Source of the DNA: Lytechinus pictus
Taxonomy: Eukaryota > Echinodermata > Echinoidea > Temnopleuroida > Toxopneustidae
NCBI RefSeq assembly: GCF_037042905.1
Contig: NC_087252.1
Coordinates: 34,623,965-34,687,964, forward strand
DNA: 64,000 nucleotides
Direction of reading: 5' to 3'
A program made the position numbers and the translations under genes. Position 1 is the stretch's first letter, and every line of letters begins with the position of its first letter. Shown piece after piece: positions 24,283-34,461 of this stretch. The notes under the pieces are model-generated. The model did not search any database, had not been told where the DNA came from, and saw nothing but the letters and a program-made list of their open reading frames with translations.

Positions 24283-24978
24283 GGGGAGTGATATTCATCG
24301 CATGTCTACTTTTTTTCTGAACGGATAGTTTTGTTTTTTTCAACCAGTAAGTCTAAAACAACTGTCAATGCATAATCGTTATTATTGTACGGGAGAATAA
24401 GGCAGGGTCCGGACGAGAGGTCTGAGCTTGTCAATGGATAGAAGATGTCCTTATCCTCGTTAAATTAAAAGTACAGCCTTTAATAGAAAAATCTTCTTTT
24501 CACCATTGAATTTAACTTTCCATGAAACAATACACAGCGAGAAGTTTATCCACGCAAGATTGTATGCTTGTGTTTAAGAAGGGAGGGCCGAGACGAGAGG
24601 TCTGAGCGATTTCAATGGATGGACATACTTCAATAGAATTTTTTTCTTTTCATCAGGGATTTTAACTTTCAAACTAAACATAGAGAGAAGTTCATCGACG
24701 CATCTGCAAAGAAGGGAGTGTCCAGACGTGAAGTCTATGCAATTGAGTCAATTGGACGTAAATATTGGTTAGCCGTTACGATGAAAGCAGTAAAATATGA
24801 AACAATAGGAAGCTTATTCTTTGACTTGGGCGTGGACTTGTTTGCAAAGGCGTCGTTTGGTGTTATAAAAGCAAGACATCGCACACCGCAGGTCATTTAC
24901 CGAGGTATCGTTTACTGTCTGTATTGCTTGTAACCCGATATCCTCGCTGTCCTTTTTTTTATAACTATATTTCCTAAC
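24283..24978 (+). promoter_or_regulatory. polymerase upstream region with triplicated segment and TATA box
   Basis: No gene is seen. A segment containing GACGAGAGGTCTGAGC and TCAATGGAT occurs near 24410 and 24592, and a weaker third version near 24722; the units are about 130-180 bases. TATAAAAG at 24864-24871 lies 108 bases before the polymerase ATG. The repeats may be regulatory, but only position supports that. Confidence 0.5.
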
Positions 24979-27900
24979 ATGTCTTCGCAAGACTCCAATT
25001 CTGAATCCCAACGTTCTGGGAACTTTCGTCATAGTCTGACAACCCTTTATCCACTGACTTCTTCTCAACCACAAGCTATGGTAGAGAAGACGGTGAACAA
25101 TGTGCAAGAACTTTTTCGTCGAGCAGTACCATCATCATCTTCAAATCGCAACGTCAATCAAAACGAGGTAAGTGAGCGTGAAGTCAATTCTGAATGTACT
25201 GTTAGGGATAAATCGAGAGATGTGGGTAATGTAAACGTACAAGATGTTTCAGGGCCATCCCATCAACAGGGTCAAGGGACTAGCTACGAACCAAATTCTC
25301 CACCCCCACCGCATGTTACCTACTATGCATCTTCAGACGAGGAAGACATGGACACGTGTCCATCGTTTCAGGTGGGTGGGCAGAAGAGAAAACATAGAGA
25401 TGAGAACGAGATGGAAAGTATCGCTAGAAAAAACAAGAAACAAGAAGAGGTTACAAACAGTAAAAATGTTGAAAAACAGGGAGGTAAAAGAAAAAACAAA
25501 ACCAATCGTCACAATGAAAGTCAAGTCATGTCAGACTCGGAAAATGAGCTTGATGATGAATCTTTTGGCCAACCCTTTTCTACCCCACCTGAACTACCTT
25601 CCACCCCCGAATGGGAATATGTAGATCAAAGGATCTCGAAACGATTTGGTGTTCGGGAGGTGTGGTATGATTATAAAAGCAAAGTAGAAAAGAACGTCTC
25701 GATCAAACAAGTCTTGGACAATATCCGGTCTTCGCTTGAAAAACTCAAACGTATCATACTGAAAGATACCGAACCTCGGGATTACATTCGTCTCGTTCTT
25801 GTCTCTGAACAATTGACTATACCTATGGCATTTCCCTGGGCCTTGGTGAGGGATTTTGATATTGAACTTATCCTTGCACGTATCGAAGAGGTGTTGAATA
25901 GTAATCAACACTTTTTCTTAGAGTGTGGATTTACGATCCGTGTACACCATGTAGTAAACCCTGCGGGAGGTCGTGCTAGAAAGTTCGACGGTATCGAATC
26001 CAAAATGGCTGCATTGAAAAAGCGTTCAATTATAACGATACCGCCTGCCACTGATAACATGTGTTTTGCCAAAGCAGTGGTTATCGGTCAATTACATGCC
26101 GAAAAAGATGAGAGATACCGTACATGGACTAGAAACAAGCAACGACATCCCTGCAAACAATGGCTCGAAATGGCAAAAGAATTGCATGAGAAAGCTGGCA
26201 TAGAACCAGGTATTGTGGATTCAACACAATTTGACGCTTTCCAGGAAGTGTTGTCTCCAAAATACCGATTGATGATCTATAGGGGTAGACGAAGTGAGGC
26301 GTTGATATATGCGGGTCCCACAAAGGGAACACCCATTTATCTCTATCTTACAAACAAGCACTACGATGTCGTAACGAATCCCGAGGCGTTTTTGTGTGCT
26401 TTCCATTTCTGTGACGAGTGTCAGGAAACTTACCGCGATCCACGCTACCACGAGTGTTGTCGTATGTGTATCGATTGTCAATCGACAACTTGCGATCGCG
26501 GTGAATTTCACGACGGGCACACATCTCCCATAGTGTGTGAAAAGTGTGGAATCACATTCATTACAGAACGCTGTTTCGAACTTCATAGTGTCACTCTATT
26601 CGAAGGTCAAACGGCGTGTCAACGTAAATTCAAATGCCGGGACTGTGAACGAGTCTTTGATTTGGATGCGCTCGATGGGGACCCCAAAAATCATAACTGT
26701 TCAGGCATTTACTGTAAAACCTGTAAAGAGTATGTAGATGGTAGGGTTCATAAGTGTTACATGAAGGTGACCAAAGAGAGTCCCTATTACGTGAACAAAA
26801 AATCAAAAAAGAATCAAACACCCGAAGAGGCCAATACCCAATCATCAAAAACCGATAAGAAAGAGAAAGAGCCTCCTGTAAAGAAATACATCTATTTTGA
26901 CTTCGAGTGTACCCAGGAAACAGGGTTACACGTTCCAAATTTTGTGCATGCGTCATGGGAGTGTACTCGATGTATGGATGACGACAGTCCTAACCCCAAT
27001 TGTTCGCGTTGTGGTCCACCTGAAAGCAGACAAATTACATTCGAAGGCGATGATACATTAAGTGACTTTTCTTCCTGGTTATTTAGCGAAGATAACAATC
27101 ATTCAATCGCCCTTGCTCACAATGCCAAGGCGTACGATACATATTTCTTGCTCAACCATTTAGTTTCCAAAGGCATTACACCTCAGGTCATCTTGAACGG
27201 TGGTAAAATCATCCAACTAAAAACATCAGACCCTAGTATCGTGATCAAAGATTCATTGAATTTTTTTCAGATGGCGCTTGATAAATTACCGAAAACTTTC
27301 GGACTGAAAGAACTAAAGAAGGGGTACTTCCCCCATTTTTTTAACAAGCGCGATAATGCCAACTACATTGGTCCCCTGCCTGACAAAATGCACTATGGGT
27401 TTGACAGTATGATGAAAAGGGATCAGGAAGCCTTCTCCGCATGGTATCATGAACTGAAAGAAGAGGGCTATGTATTTGATATGAAGAAGGAATTGCGTGA
27501 GTATTGCATCAGTGACGTGCAGATATTACATCAAAGTTGCAAAGTGTTCCGCGGTCACTTTAAAGCACTCACGGCTACTCCGACTAATCCCACAGGCATT
27601 GACCCTTTTCTGAAATGTCTTACACTACCCAGCGCTTGCAACCTACTCTATAGAACCAATTACCTACAACCAGGTAAAATTGGTTTAATTCCACAGGATG
27701 GTTACACCAGTGCGAAAAAACAATCGATCAGTGCGGGGGAATGGCTCCATCACGAAGCCATAACCAAAGGCATAGACATACAACATGCTTTCAATGGGGG
27801 AGAACGCATGGTGCACGGGAGATATGTCGACGGATACTGTGAAATGGGGGAAGAAAAACATGTGTGGGAATTTTTTGGATGTTTTTACCATGGGTGCCGA

Positions 27901-29499
27901 AAATGTTACGTAAACGATGAACAAGAGAATTTGAGGGTAGGAAAGACAATGAGGGATTTGTACAAGGAAACCATGCATAGAATGGACCTCCTGCGAAGTG
28001 CTGGATACATCGTCCATCATACATGGGGTCATGAATGGAAACTTGAAAGGAAAAAACCCGAAGTACTAGAACTAGTCAAACATCTTGCAGACACGTTCCA
28101 ACACCCCCTCAATCCCCGAGAGTCATTTTTTGGGGGGCGCACTGATGGATGTTCTTTGTTTTACGAAGCCAAACCTGGAGAAAGAATTCTGTACTATGAT
28201 TTCACAAGTTTATATCCTTACATAAATAAATTCTCAAAATACCCTCTAGGTCATCCAAGGATTATTCTGTCTAACTTTCCATCCCTCGACCGTATTTACG
28301 GTTTGGTAAAATGCAAAATCACACCCCCGAACGATCTCTACCACCCCGTGCTACCTTACAGGTCTGGTGGTAAGCTCACATTTCCCCTCTGTCGATCGTG
28401 CGCAGATTCATTGAATCAACAAAAGTGTAACCATTCAGATAGGGGAAGAGAGTTGGAAGGCGTCTGGGTTAGTGAAGAGCTAAAAAAGGCTGTAGAGATG
28501 GGTTATACCAATTTAAAGATGATTGAAGTTTGGCATTACGATCGATTTACTGTCTATGATAAGACCACACGGACTGGAGGACTTTTCTCTTCATACGTCG
28601 ATGCATTCATGCGTATCAAACAAGAGTCTTCGGGTTACCCCGCTCACGTGAAAACCCCCGAAGATCGTGAAAAGTATGTCAAAGATTACTTCACTCACGA
28701 AGGTATTCTACTCGATCCCGCTAAGATAACCAAAAATCCTGGTTTGAGGGCTATAGCGAAAAACAATCTCAATGTCCTTTGGGGTAAATTTGCAGAAAGG
28801 GAAAACATGAAGAAAACGGTGTTTGTAAAAACTACGGATGAATTGTTAAAATACTTTAGAGATGATGGTGTAGAAGTTAAAGATTTGATCGTTCATAACG
28901 AAGACTCCATCGAGTTGCATTACACACAGGCAACGGGATTCGTCACGCAGAACTTAAATACCAACATCGTGATAGCCAGTTTCACGACTGCACTAGCGCG
29001 ACTCAAACTGTATTCTGTATTAGAACAATTAGGTGATAGGGTATTGTACATGGATACCGATAGTGTCGTCTTTAGGACGGATCCTTCTCATGAACACAAT
29101 GATCCCAAAACCGGGGACTACCTTGGTGATCTTACTGATGAGATAGATCCCAATCTTCAGGAATACATCCAAACTTGGCTATGCGGTGGTCCGAAGAATT
29201 ATAGTTATCGGACCAATAAAGGTAACACCGTCTGCAAAGTGAGGGGTTTTACCTTAAATGCCGCAAACTCCATGGTAATCAACCATGATAGCCTCAAAGA
29301 ATTGATTCAAGGTGAGCCTGGTGAATCAATAACGATCAAAGAAAAAAGAATTACAAGAGATGGGAAATCCAAAACAATTCACACTGTTGACTCAAAAAAG
29401 GATTACAGAGTTGTGTTCACGAAAAGGGTCCGTCTTCAAGATGAAAACACGTTACCCTATGGTCACAAAGATATTCCATCAGCAGAACATCCCTTATAA
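24979..29499 (+). CDS. protein-primed family B DNA polymerase (Polinton pPolB), outer element
   Basis: This 1506-codon ORF is open throughout. Polinton polymerases replicate the element from a terminal protein primer. Residues 1-210 are polar and low-complexity. A Cys/His-rich region with many CxxC pairs spans about 470-595 and probably binds zinc. The 3'-5' exonuclease follows with YFDFECTQ (about 638), HNAKAYDTYFL (about 713) and YCISDVQIL (about 840). Polymerase motif A is YDFTSLYPY (about 1072), motif B KNNLNVLWGKF (about 1260, with V where S is usual), motif C YMDTDSVVF (about 1356), then KNYSY (about 1406). All carboxylates needed for both activities are present. A DNMCFAKAV segment near 360 resembles a region shared with the inner copy, of uncertain role. 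TATA box 108 bases upstream. No intron is needed, unlike the inner gene. Confidence 0.96.
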   Translation: MSSQDSNSESQRSGNFRHSLTTLYPLTSSQPQAMVEKTVNNVQELFRRAVPSSSSNRNVNQNEVSEREVNSECTVRDKSRDVGNVNVQDVSGPSHQQGQGTSYEPNSPPPPHVTYYASSDEEDMDTCPSFQVGGQKRKHRDENEMESIARKNKKQEEVTNSKNVEKQGGKRKNKTNRHNESQVMSDSENELDDESFGQPFSTPPELPSTPEWEYVDQRISKRFGVREVWYDYKSKVEKNVSIKQVLDNIRSSLEKLKRIILKDTEPRDYIRLVLVSEQLTIPMAFPWALVRDFDIELILARIEEVLNSNQHFFLECGFTIRVHHVVNPAGGRARKFDGIESKMAALKKRSIITIPPATDNMCFAKAVVIGQLHAEKDERYRTWTRNKQRHPCKQWLEMAKELHEKAGIEPGIVDSTQFDAFQEVLSPKYRLMIYRGRRSEALIYAGPTKGTPIYLYLTNKHYDVVTNPEAFLCAFHFCDECQETYRDPRYHECCRMCIDCQSTTCDRGEFHDGHTSPIVCEKCGITFITERCFELHSVTLFEGQTACQRKFKCRDCERVFDLDALDGDPKNHNCSGIYCKTCKEYVDGRVHKCYMKVTKESPYYVNKKSKKNQTPEEANTQSSKTDKKEKEPPVKKYIYFDFECTQETGLHVPNFVHASWECTRCMDDDSPNPNCSRCGPPESRQITFEGDDTLSDFSSWLFSEDNNHSIALAHNAKAYDTYFLLNHLVSKGITPQVILNGGKIIQLKTSDPSIVIKDSLNFFQMALDKLPKTFGLKELKKGYFPHFFNKRDNANYIGPLPDKMHYGFDSMMKRDQEAFSAWYHELKEEGYVFDMKKELREYCISDVQILHQSCKVFRGHFKALTATPTNPTGIDPFLKCLTLPSACNLLYRTNYLQPGKIGLIPQDGYTSAKKQSISAGEWLHHEAITKGIDIQHAFNGGERMVHGRYVDGYCEMGEEKHVWEFFGCFYHGCRKCYVNDEQENLRVGKTMRDLYKETMHRMDLLRSAGYIVHHTWGHEWKLERKKPEVLELVKHLADTFQHPLNPRESFFGGRTDGCSLFYEAKPGERILYYDFTSLYPYINKFSKYPLGHPRIILSNFPSLDRIYGLVKCKITPPNDLYHPVLPYRSGGKLTFPLCRSCADSLNQQKCNHSDRGRELEGVWVSEELKKAVEMGYTNLKMIEVWHYDRFTVYDKTTRTGGLFSSYVDAFMRIKQESSGYPAHVKTPEDREKYVKDYFTHEGILLDPAKITKNPGLRAIAKNNLNVLWGKFAERENMKKTVFVKTTDELLKYFRDDGVEVKDLIVHNEDSIELHYTQATGFVTQNLNTNIVIASFTTALARLKLYSVLEQLGDRVLYMDTDSVVFRTDPSHEHNDPKTGDYLGDLTDEIDPNLQEYIQTWLCGGPKNYSYRTNKGNTVCKVRGFTLNAANSMVINHDSLKELIQGEPGESITIKEKRITRDGKSKTIHTVDSKKDYRVVFTKRVRLQDENTLPYGHKDIPSAEHPL

Positions 29500-29584
29500 A
29501 CACGGTGTATTTTCACATGGAAAGCCAGTATAGTTGTCAACTTTCGTCTCGATAACATTACCTGAAATAACGATTTTTATCATT

Positions 29585-29809
29585 ATGGGGGACGATAACA
29601 TTTCTTCAAACGTACAAAAAATGTTTAAAAGAATGCGAATTAATTCTACATCGCAAGTATTGGTCTTTATTCTATTTATATGTACTATTATTGTATCATG
29701 CTTCCTCGAATCGTTGGTGTTCGAGGAAACGGGTGACATGGCAGGGTCTTCAAACTATTTAAATAGAACGAATCCTACTGAGTACCTCAGTTCTGTCACA
29801 GAATTTTGA
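29585..29809 (+). CDS. small putative membrane protein
   Basis: The ATG at 29585 gives 74 residues. A polar N terminus is followed by one clear hydrophobic segment (VLVFILFICTIIVSCFLESL, about residues 25-44) and a short polar tail with two NxT/NxS-like sites. It lies between the polymerase and the ATPase on the same strand, 85 bases after the polymerase stop. I do not recognise a family. No counterpart with a membrane segment was found at the same place in the inner element. It could also be untranslated sequence that happens to be open. Confidence 0.4.
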   Translation: MGDDNISSNVQKMFKRMRINSTSQVLVFILFICTIIVSCFLESLVFEETGDMAGSSNYLNRTNPTEYLSSVTEF

Positions 29810-30013
29810 AGACGTATGATCGTCATATATATCTACGTAATTTTATTTACGTTATGGAAAGTTTTTATTAGCGATACCAGGATCCCCTTGTATACGGTAT
29901 AACGTTATTTCATTTTGTGTAGAGTATATGTTAACCACATCTCTCAATTCACGCTCACTTACTGAAGTTACGATTTACATTTTTATATTGTTTTAACACA
30001 CATAATATATATA

Positions 30014-31187
30014 ATGGACGCACGTCTAAAACACAGTTTTTCTTGTATGGTGGTGGGACCAAGCTTTTCTGGTAAAACACAATTTGTGAAAAAACTTCTT
30101 GAAAATGCCTCCAAAATTATCTATCCACCACCGAAAAAAATAATGTGGTTTTATGGCGAATACCAAGCCTGTTATTCGCAAATGCGTGCGTCCATTCCAA
30201 ACAAATGAAAATTTACCGAATGATTTCAATGATTTTACATCGACCGAAAGGTCGACCTTATTTGTCATAGATGACTTGATGGATACTGCCGCCGACGACA
30301 AGAGAGTAGCTGCATTGTTTACAAAGGGTTGTCACCATAGAAACGTTACTGTCATTCCCGGGGGGGGGGCACTCGACCAAAAAAGTGGTAGGGGTGTGCC
30401 GCGGGCGAGACAAAAAAACGGGGGCCTTGGAGCGGGCTTATTGTAAAAAGGAGGGTCCTCGGAACGGGCTTCGGAACTACAAATGTTTGTGAAAACGGGG
30501 GTCCTTGGAACGGGTCGCCTGCGTGTGCATCCCAATGGAACGAGCATACGTGCATGTAGCTAGCACGGCGCACGGGCGCCAGCGCAGAGGCGATGCTCGC
30601 ACAGCGCTCTCCGGTCGCTTTTCACCAAAATTGCGGCTCATCGTAGCAGATCAATGCGACTGGAACGGCGTAACGGAAAATATGCGAAGCTTTGGAGCGG
30701 GTATCTTTCTTCTTTTTTTCTCGATAAGAAGAAAATACTATGCCTTGGAGCGGCTTTCATTGTTCTTTTTCTCAATAAGACAAAAATGCTATGCCTTGGA
30801 ACGGAAATTCGAGTGTAAAAATGGGGGTCCCCTCCGCGGCACATACCCACTATGCATTATATACTGAGTGCCCCCCCCCCCCCCCGGGTGTCATTTACAT
30901 AACCCAGAATTTATTTCACCGTGGTAAAGAGTCGAGGACAATATCACTGAATACGCAATACTATTGTCTTTTTAAAAATTGTAGGGACAAATTACAAATA
31001 ACGTGTCTAGGCAGACAAATGTGTCCAAGACGTACTAATTTTTTTTCAAGAAGCATATAACGATGCGACAAAAGGTAAATGGGGTTATTTGTTTGTAGAC
31101 CTCAAACCAGACACACCCGCGGAATTTCGCCTTCGCACGAACATTTTTCCAGGAGAGACCCAATTTGCCTACGTTCCAAAAGTATAA
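30014..31187 (+). pseudogene. genome-packaging ATPase (FtsK/HerA-type), outer element, disrupted
   Basis: Polinton ATPases of the A32/FtsK-HerA group pump DNA into capsids. The start at 30014 is followed by the Walker A loop GPSFSGKT (residues 15-22). The frame changes near 30190-30205, and the Walker B strand LFVIDDLM appears in the new frame. A 532-bp MITE then interrupts the gene after 30356. Coding similarity resumes after 30895 (IYITQNLF), changes frame again near 31045, and ends with FVDLKPD and NIFPGE just before the stop at 31185-31187. Two shifts and an insertion make it dead. The TATA-like box of the next gene overlaps its stop codon. Its relative in the inner element (41977-42614) has a single shift. 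Confidence 0.9.
30357..30888 (+). mobile_element. G-tract-ended MITE, copy 2 (complete)
   Basis: This 532-bp insertion splits the outer ATPase gene. It starts CCC plus a G run and CACTC and ends GAGTG plus a C run and GGG, so the ends are inverted copies. TGTCATT stands on both sides (30350-30356 and 30889-30895), a 7-bp target duplication, or 6 if one base is shared by chance. The inside is GC-rich at one end with ORFs on both strands but no known domain. A truncated second copy is at 558-1030. Superfamily is not clear from these ends. Confidence 0.85.
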
Positions 31188-31190
31188 AAA
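31183..31190 (+). promoter_or_regulatory. TATA box before GGF gene
   Basis: TATAAAAA, 44 bases before the ATG at 31227 and overlapping the end of the ATPase gene. The inner element has TATAAAAT at the matching place (42636-42643), which supports a real promoter. Confidence 0.5.
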
Positions 31191-31226
31191 AGCTACAAAC
31201 TGTCTGCATGATTTAGTTCGATAACG

Positions 31227-31574
31227 ATGTCTCGACGTGTTCAGACCCACGCGGTTCTCCTAAAGACATTGGCACATTGTTCAGCGAAACAGCGACGTCA
31301 ACTTTTGAAAACTGCGGACAACGGGCTCATCGACGCCATCTGTGAATGTGTATTTAATGTGCTTCGGGGGAACGTAAAACTTTCTGCCAACCATAAACGA
31401 ACACTGTCCAAACATAAACAGCATCTACGAAAACTAGCAGATCGAAAAACATCTCTGAAGGAAAGAAAAAGAATCATCACACAACGGGGAGGTTTCTTTA
31501 TACCTCTCGTTTCTCGATTGGTTGGTCCTGTTTTGGGAGCTCTTGCGAACATTGTTACCCCACGTGGAAAATAA
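31227..31574 (+). CDS. conserved Polinton protein with GGF motif (unknown role), outer
   Basis: This 115-residue protein is rich in Lys and Arg, with a central Cys-containing helix (IDAICECVFNVLRGNVKL) and a C-terminal QRGGFFIPLVSRLVGPVLG hydrophobic segment. The protein at 42717-43097 of the inner element shows the same layout (ETLCECALNILHGNV and QKGGFLPALI), and occupies the same place after the ATPase. It is one of only two gene types open in both elements. The basic charge plus an amphipathic, Gly-rich tail suggests a DNA- or membrane-associated virion component, but that is inference; I cannot name a function. Confidence 0.75.
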   Translation: MSRRVQTHAVLLKTLAHCSAKQRRQLLKTADNGLIDAICECVFNVLRGNVKLSANHKRTLSKHKQHLRKLADRKTSLKERKRIITQRGGFFIPLVSRLVGPVLGALANIVTPRGK

Positions 31575-31586
31575 CATCAAATACGC

Positions 31587-32325
31587 ATGGAAAACACACA
31601 AAAAATGGTGTTGGTGCCCCAAGAAACTTTACGAAATTTGCAAACTCCACAACCAACCGTGAACCAACCGTGAGTCAAGTCAACGCCTTAAATGAACAAA
31701 TAAAAACGGTTCTTGACCGAGACGATCTTGATATATACGGTAAAGCTCAACTTTATTCCCAATACCTACGTCAATATCTTCACGCCACAGACTCTCTCAA
31801 ACAACCCCTCTCCATAGAACTAAAAGACATTCATCAGTCACCGTCCAGTCCAACACCGAACACGTTACCTGCGTTTAAAGAGGAGAATGCCATAGAGCGT
31901 GACATATTACACCATGTGCCGAAACTTTACGTGAAAAGAGCAAAACAACTCTTAGAAAAAATGAAACAGCATAACGATATAGGATGGACAGAACACGGTG
32001 AACTCACTCTAAACGATCAACGCGTGGCGGGTACAAACATATGCGACCTGGTCTATGACTTATTCAGAGAACGTCGTGGTTACACACCGAGTGGCAGTGA
32101 ACATTTTATTCGAGGCTTGGCCAGGATGAATCTTCCCGACACCGTCGTCAGCAACCCCCAGAGGAGGAGCGAACTCCAGCGATTAAAACATGGGATGGAG
32201 CCAATCAGTTAATACAAACCCCGGGTGTGTCTACTCCTTTACTATCTAAATCCCCTATCAAGAGATCTAAACGAAATAAAAATCAGTTGAAAAGTCCTCG
32301 ATCTCCAAATTGGGTACCATTTTAA
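31587..32325 (+). pseudogene. conserved Polinton protein with C-terminal WxPF (unknown role), outer, broken
   Basis: The ATG at 31587 begins a segment with MVLVPQET, which matches the start of the inner gene at 43097 (MVLVPHET). The frame is lost near 31650-31670, where AACCAACCGTG is repeated in tandem; this 11-base duplication is a sufficient cause. The main open part (to 32212) contains YGKAQLYSQYLRQYL and GTNICDLVYDLFRER, matching helices of the inner protein. After another shift near 32212 the C terminus SPNWVPF is reached at 32325, parallel to SRWTPY in the inner copy. The predicted protein is helical with a proline-rich basic tail. It follows the GGF gene in both elements, suggesting co-expression. 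Function unknown. Confidence 0.7.
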
Positions 32326-33953
32326 AAGTCTTTTTACACATGGTTATAATACAGACACGAAACCTCGGTACATAGTTTGATTTTAATGAAGATAGTATTT
32401 TTATACCGTGTTTTTACTCGTATGTTTAATCGGTCTCTTTTCATCTACAGTATTTCAAGTGTCGTATTGATAAATGTCTTAAGAATCAAACTATACCCAA
32501 ACTTTTATTTTCCAAAATGTTTGAGTAAATTCAATGGTCGTTGTACATAGAAATGATGGATTTATTTATAGGATCGTAAAACAATAATTTTATGATTTAT
32601 TTCGTCTATTTGGTAAAGACAATTCAGTACATGAATCGAAAAACAAACGTTTTGTGATTGCGTGGTAAAATATGCACAAAATATTGTATATAGGAATAAC
32701 ATTTGGATTTTAAGTATTGATAATTGAGTTTATAAGATAGTTATTAAGGAATTTTATTGAACTTAAAGGATAGACCTTTAAAAGATTTTTTTCTTTTCTT
32801 TTTTTTCATTTGTAAAAAACAGACGTTGCGTAAATTTGAATAGATTGTAGAAATGAACAAAATGAAGAAATGAACAAAATGAAGAAATGACCAAATGAAG
32901 AAATGAACGAAATGAACGAGATGAACAAATTGATATCATGCTTCGATAATTGGTAATTTGAATGAATTTATCGTTCTTTCACTACTTTGACAAGTAGATT
33001 TGTATAAGTGAAATAGTTTTTTCACGTGTCATATTCAATTATTTTGATTGTATTTCTTTACAAGAATTTTTAGTGATAGTAGGTTGACGTGTATATGTTT
33101 ATTTGATGATTTATTATACCCCTAGTTTTAAGACATTTCATTACCTCAATATCGTTTTTCTTCTTCTCTTTCACTCCCTCCACTTACATTATCTCTCCCT
33201 TTCTTCATTTCTCTCTCGCTCTCATTTCCTTTCTTTCATTCGATTTGTAAATAATACACAGTGTGAAGAACAAGAAAATTAATTGACAAACGATGTTTTA
33301 TTTAAATATGATTAAAACGCACAACTTATTACATTGAATACCTTTCTTCTATCTTATTGTATTTATTGTACCGTTGTTTTCCTTCAATGTAATCTTCATA
33401 TAGAGTGTACGAGAGAAAACGAATACAAGATTACTGTTACATGCGACATCAGTGATAAAAGTGACGAAGAAGATGAGGGGACAAAAGGGGAGGATTTTTA
33501 CAGGATAGTTGTGAGGTATGCCTATATATATGTGTATTAGAGAAAAGTACAGTGTGGAGAAAAGAATAAAGAAAACATTCCGTGTGAGTAAGTTAAAGTT
33601 GAGTATGGACTATGTATAACGAGGAGACATTTTATAAGAGAAATGAAAATAACAACAATGTATGACGGTGTAAGAAAGTAAGAAAAGAGTTAACGGTGTA
33701 GGAGAGAGGGAAACTATAACCCGAAGTGAAAAAAGAGAGTCCGTATTTATAGTAGGATAAAAGAGGGGTTGATGCCGTCAGAGAAAAAAAAAAAAAAGGA
33801 TAACATTTATGAGAAAGAAGAAAAGAGATTACAAATTAAAAGGGGAAGGGGCTTTATAATAATGTATACAAAGATGGAGCCGAATAATGGAGGGTCAATT
33901 CATTCAATCGAATGCATAGAAAACGGAGAAGGATGAATCCTTAAAGAAAAGTA
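32326..33953. other. non-coding centre of outer Polinton
   Basis: About 1.6 kb without a supportable gene. It contains a short direct-repeat block at 32855-32930 (ATGAACAAAATGAAGAA-type units), a CT-rich patch near 33160-33240 and a long purine-rich stretch at 33540-33950. An ORF near 33334 starts without ATG and is not supported. The inner Polinton was inserted at the end of this stretch, between the convergent gene blocks. The six bases AAGACA at 33954-33959 are its left target duplication. Confidence 0.6.
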
Positions 33954-33959
33954 AAGACA

Positions 33960-34461
33960 AGAGAATAATGACGGCGATATGGCCATTCTAAAGGTTCACT
34001 CAAGCGTGACGCGCGCACAAAAGAATATGACGTAATATCATTAGCATAACAATGAAGAGTTGAATAGGGGAAATTAGCATAACAATGGAAGAGTTGAATA
34101 GGGGTAATTAGCATAACAATGGAAGAATAGTCTGGACAGATAGCCATTGAATAGGGGGTTGATTAGCATAACAATGGAAGAGTAGTCTGGAAGGATGGCC
34201 ATTGAATAGGGATCATTAGCATAACAATAGCGAGTGCGGAAAGATCGGATGGCCATTGAATAGGGGACATTTAAATAACAATACCGAGTGCGGAAAGATC
34301 AGATGGCCATTGAATAGGGGATCATTTAAATAACAATGAGCGCAGTGACGTAGTAATGTTACGTATCTGTTAGAAGGGACGCTTAGTCTCCTTGGCAACG
34401 AATCAACAAACAAAAAAATTGAATGGAAGGATTAAAAGAGTGTAATTGTTGGAAAGTAGAT
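33960..34461 (+). repeat. inner Polinton left TIR with iterated repeats
   Basis: About 502 bases match 50742-51243 inverted, with few differences. After about 80 unique bases come seven spaced repeats built on GCATAACAATGG and TTGAATAGGGG (starting near 34039, 34077, 34113, 34165, 34218, 34272 and 34327), with periods of 36-55 bases. ORFs across this block reflect the repeats and are not genes. Confidence 0.92.

Noticed and set aside
25980-26200. OTU-type protease domain in the polymerase N-terminal part
   Set aside because: DNMCFAKAV resembles a D-x-x-C start, but I could not see a convincing catalytic His region, so I did not name it.
29494-29739. Minus-strand ORF opposite the small membrane protein
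   Set aside because: It is the complement of the plus-strand frame and against the direction of the whole block.
33334-33540. A 68-codon secreted-like protein
   Set aside because: The frame has no ATG at its start, no neighbour support and no counterpart in the inner element.
33941-34413. Proteins with FHCYAN repeats (also 50878-51256)
   Set aside because: These frames read through the iterated repeats of the TIR on one strand and are mirrored in both TIRs.
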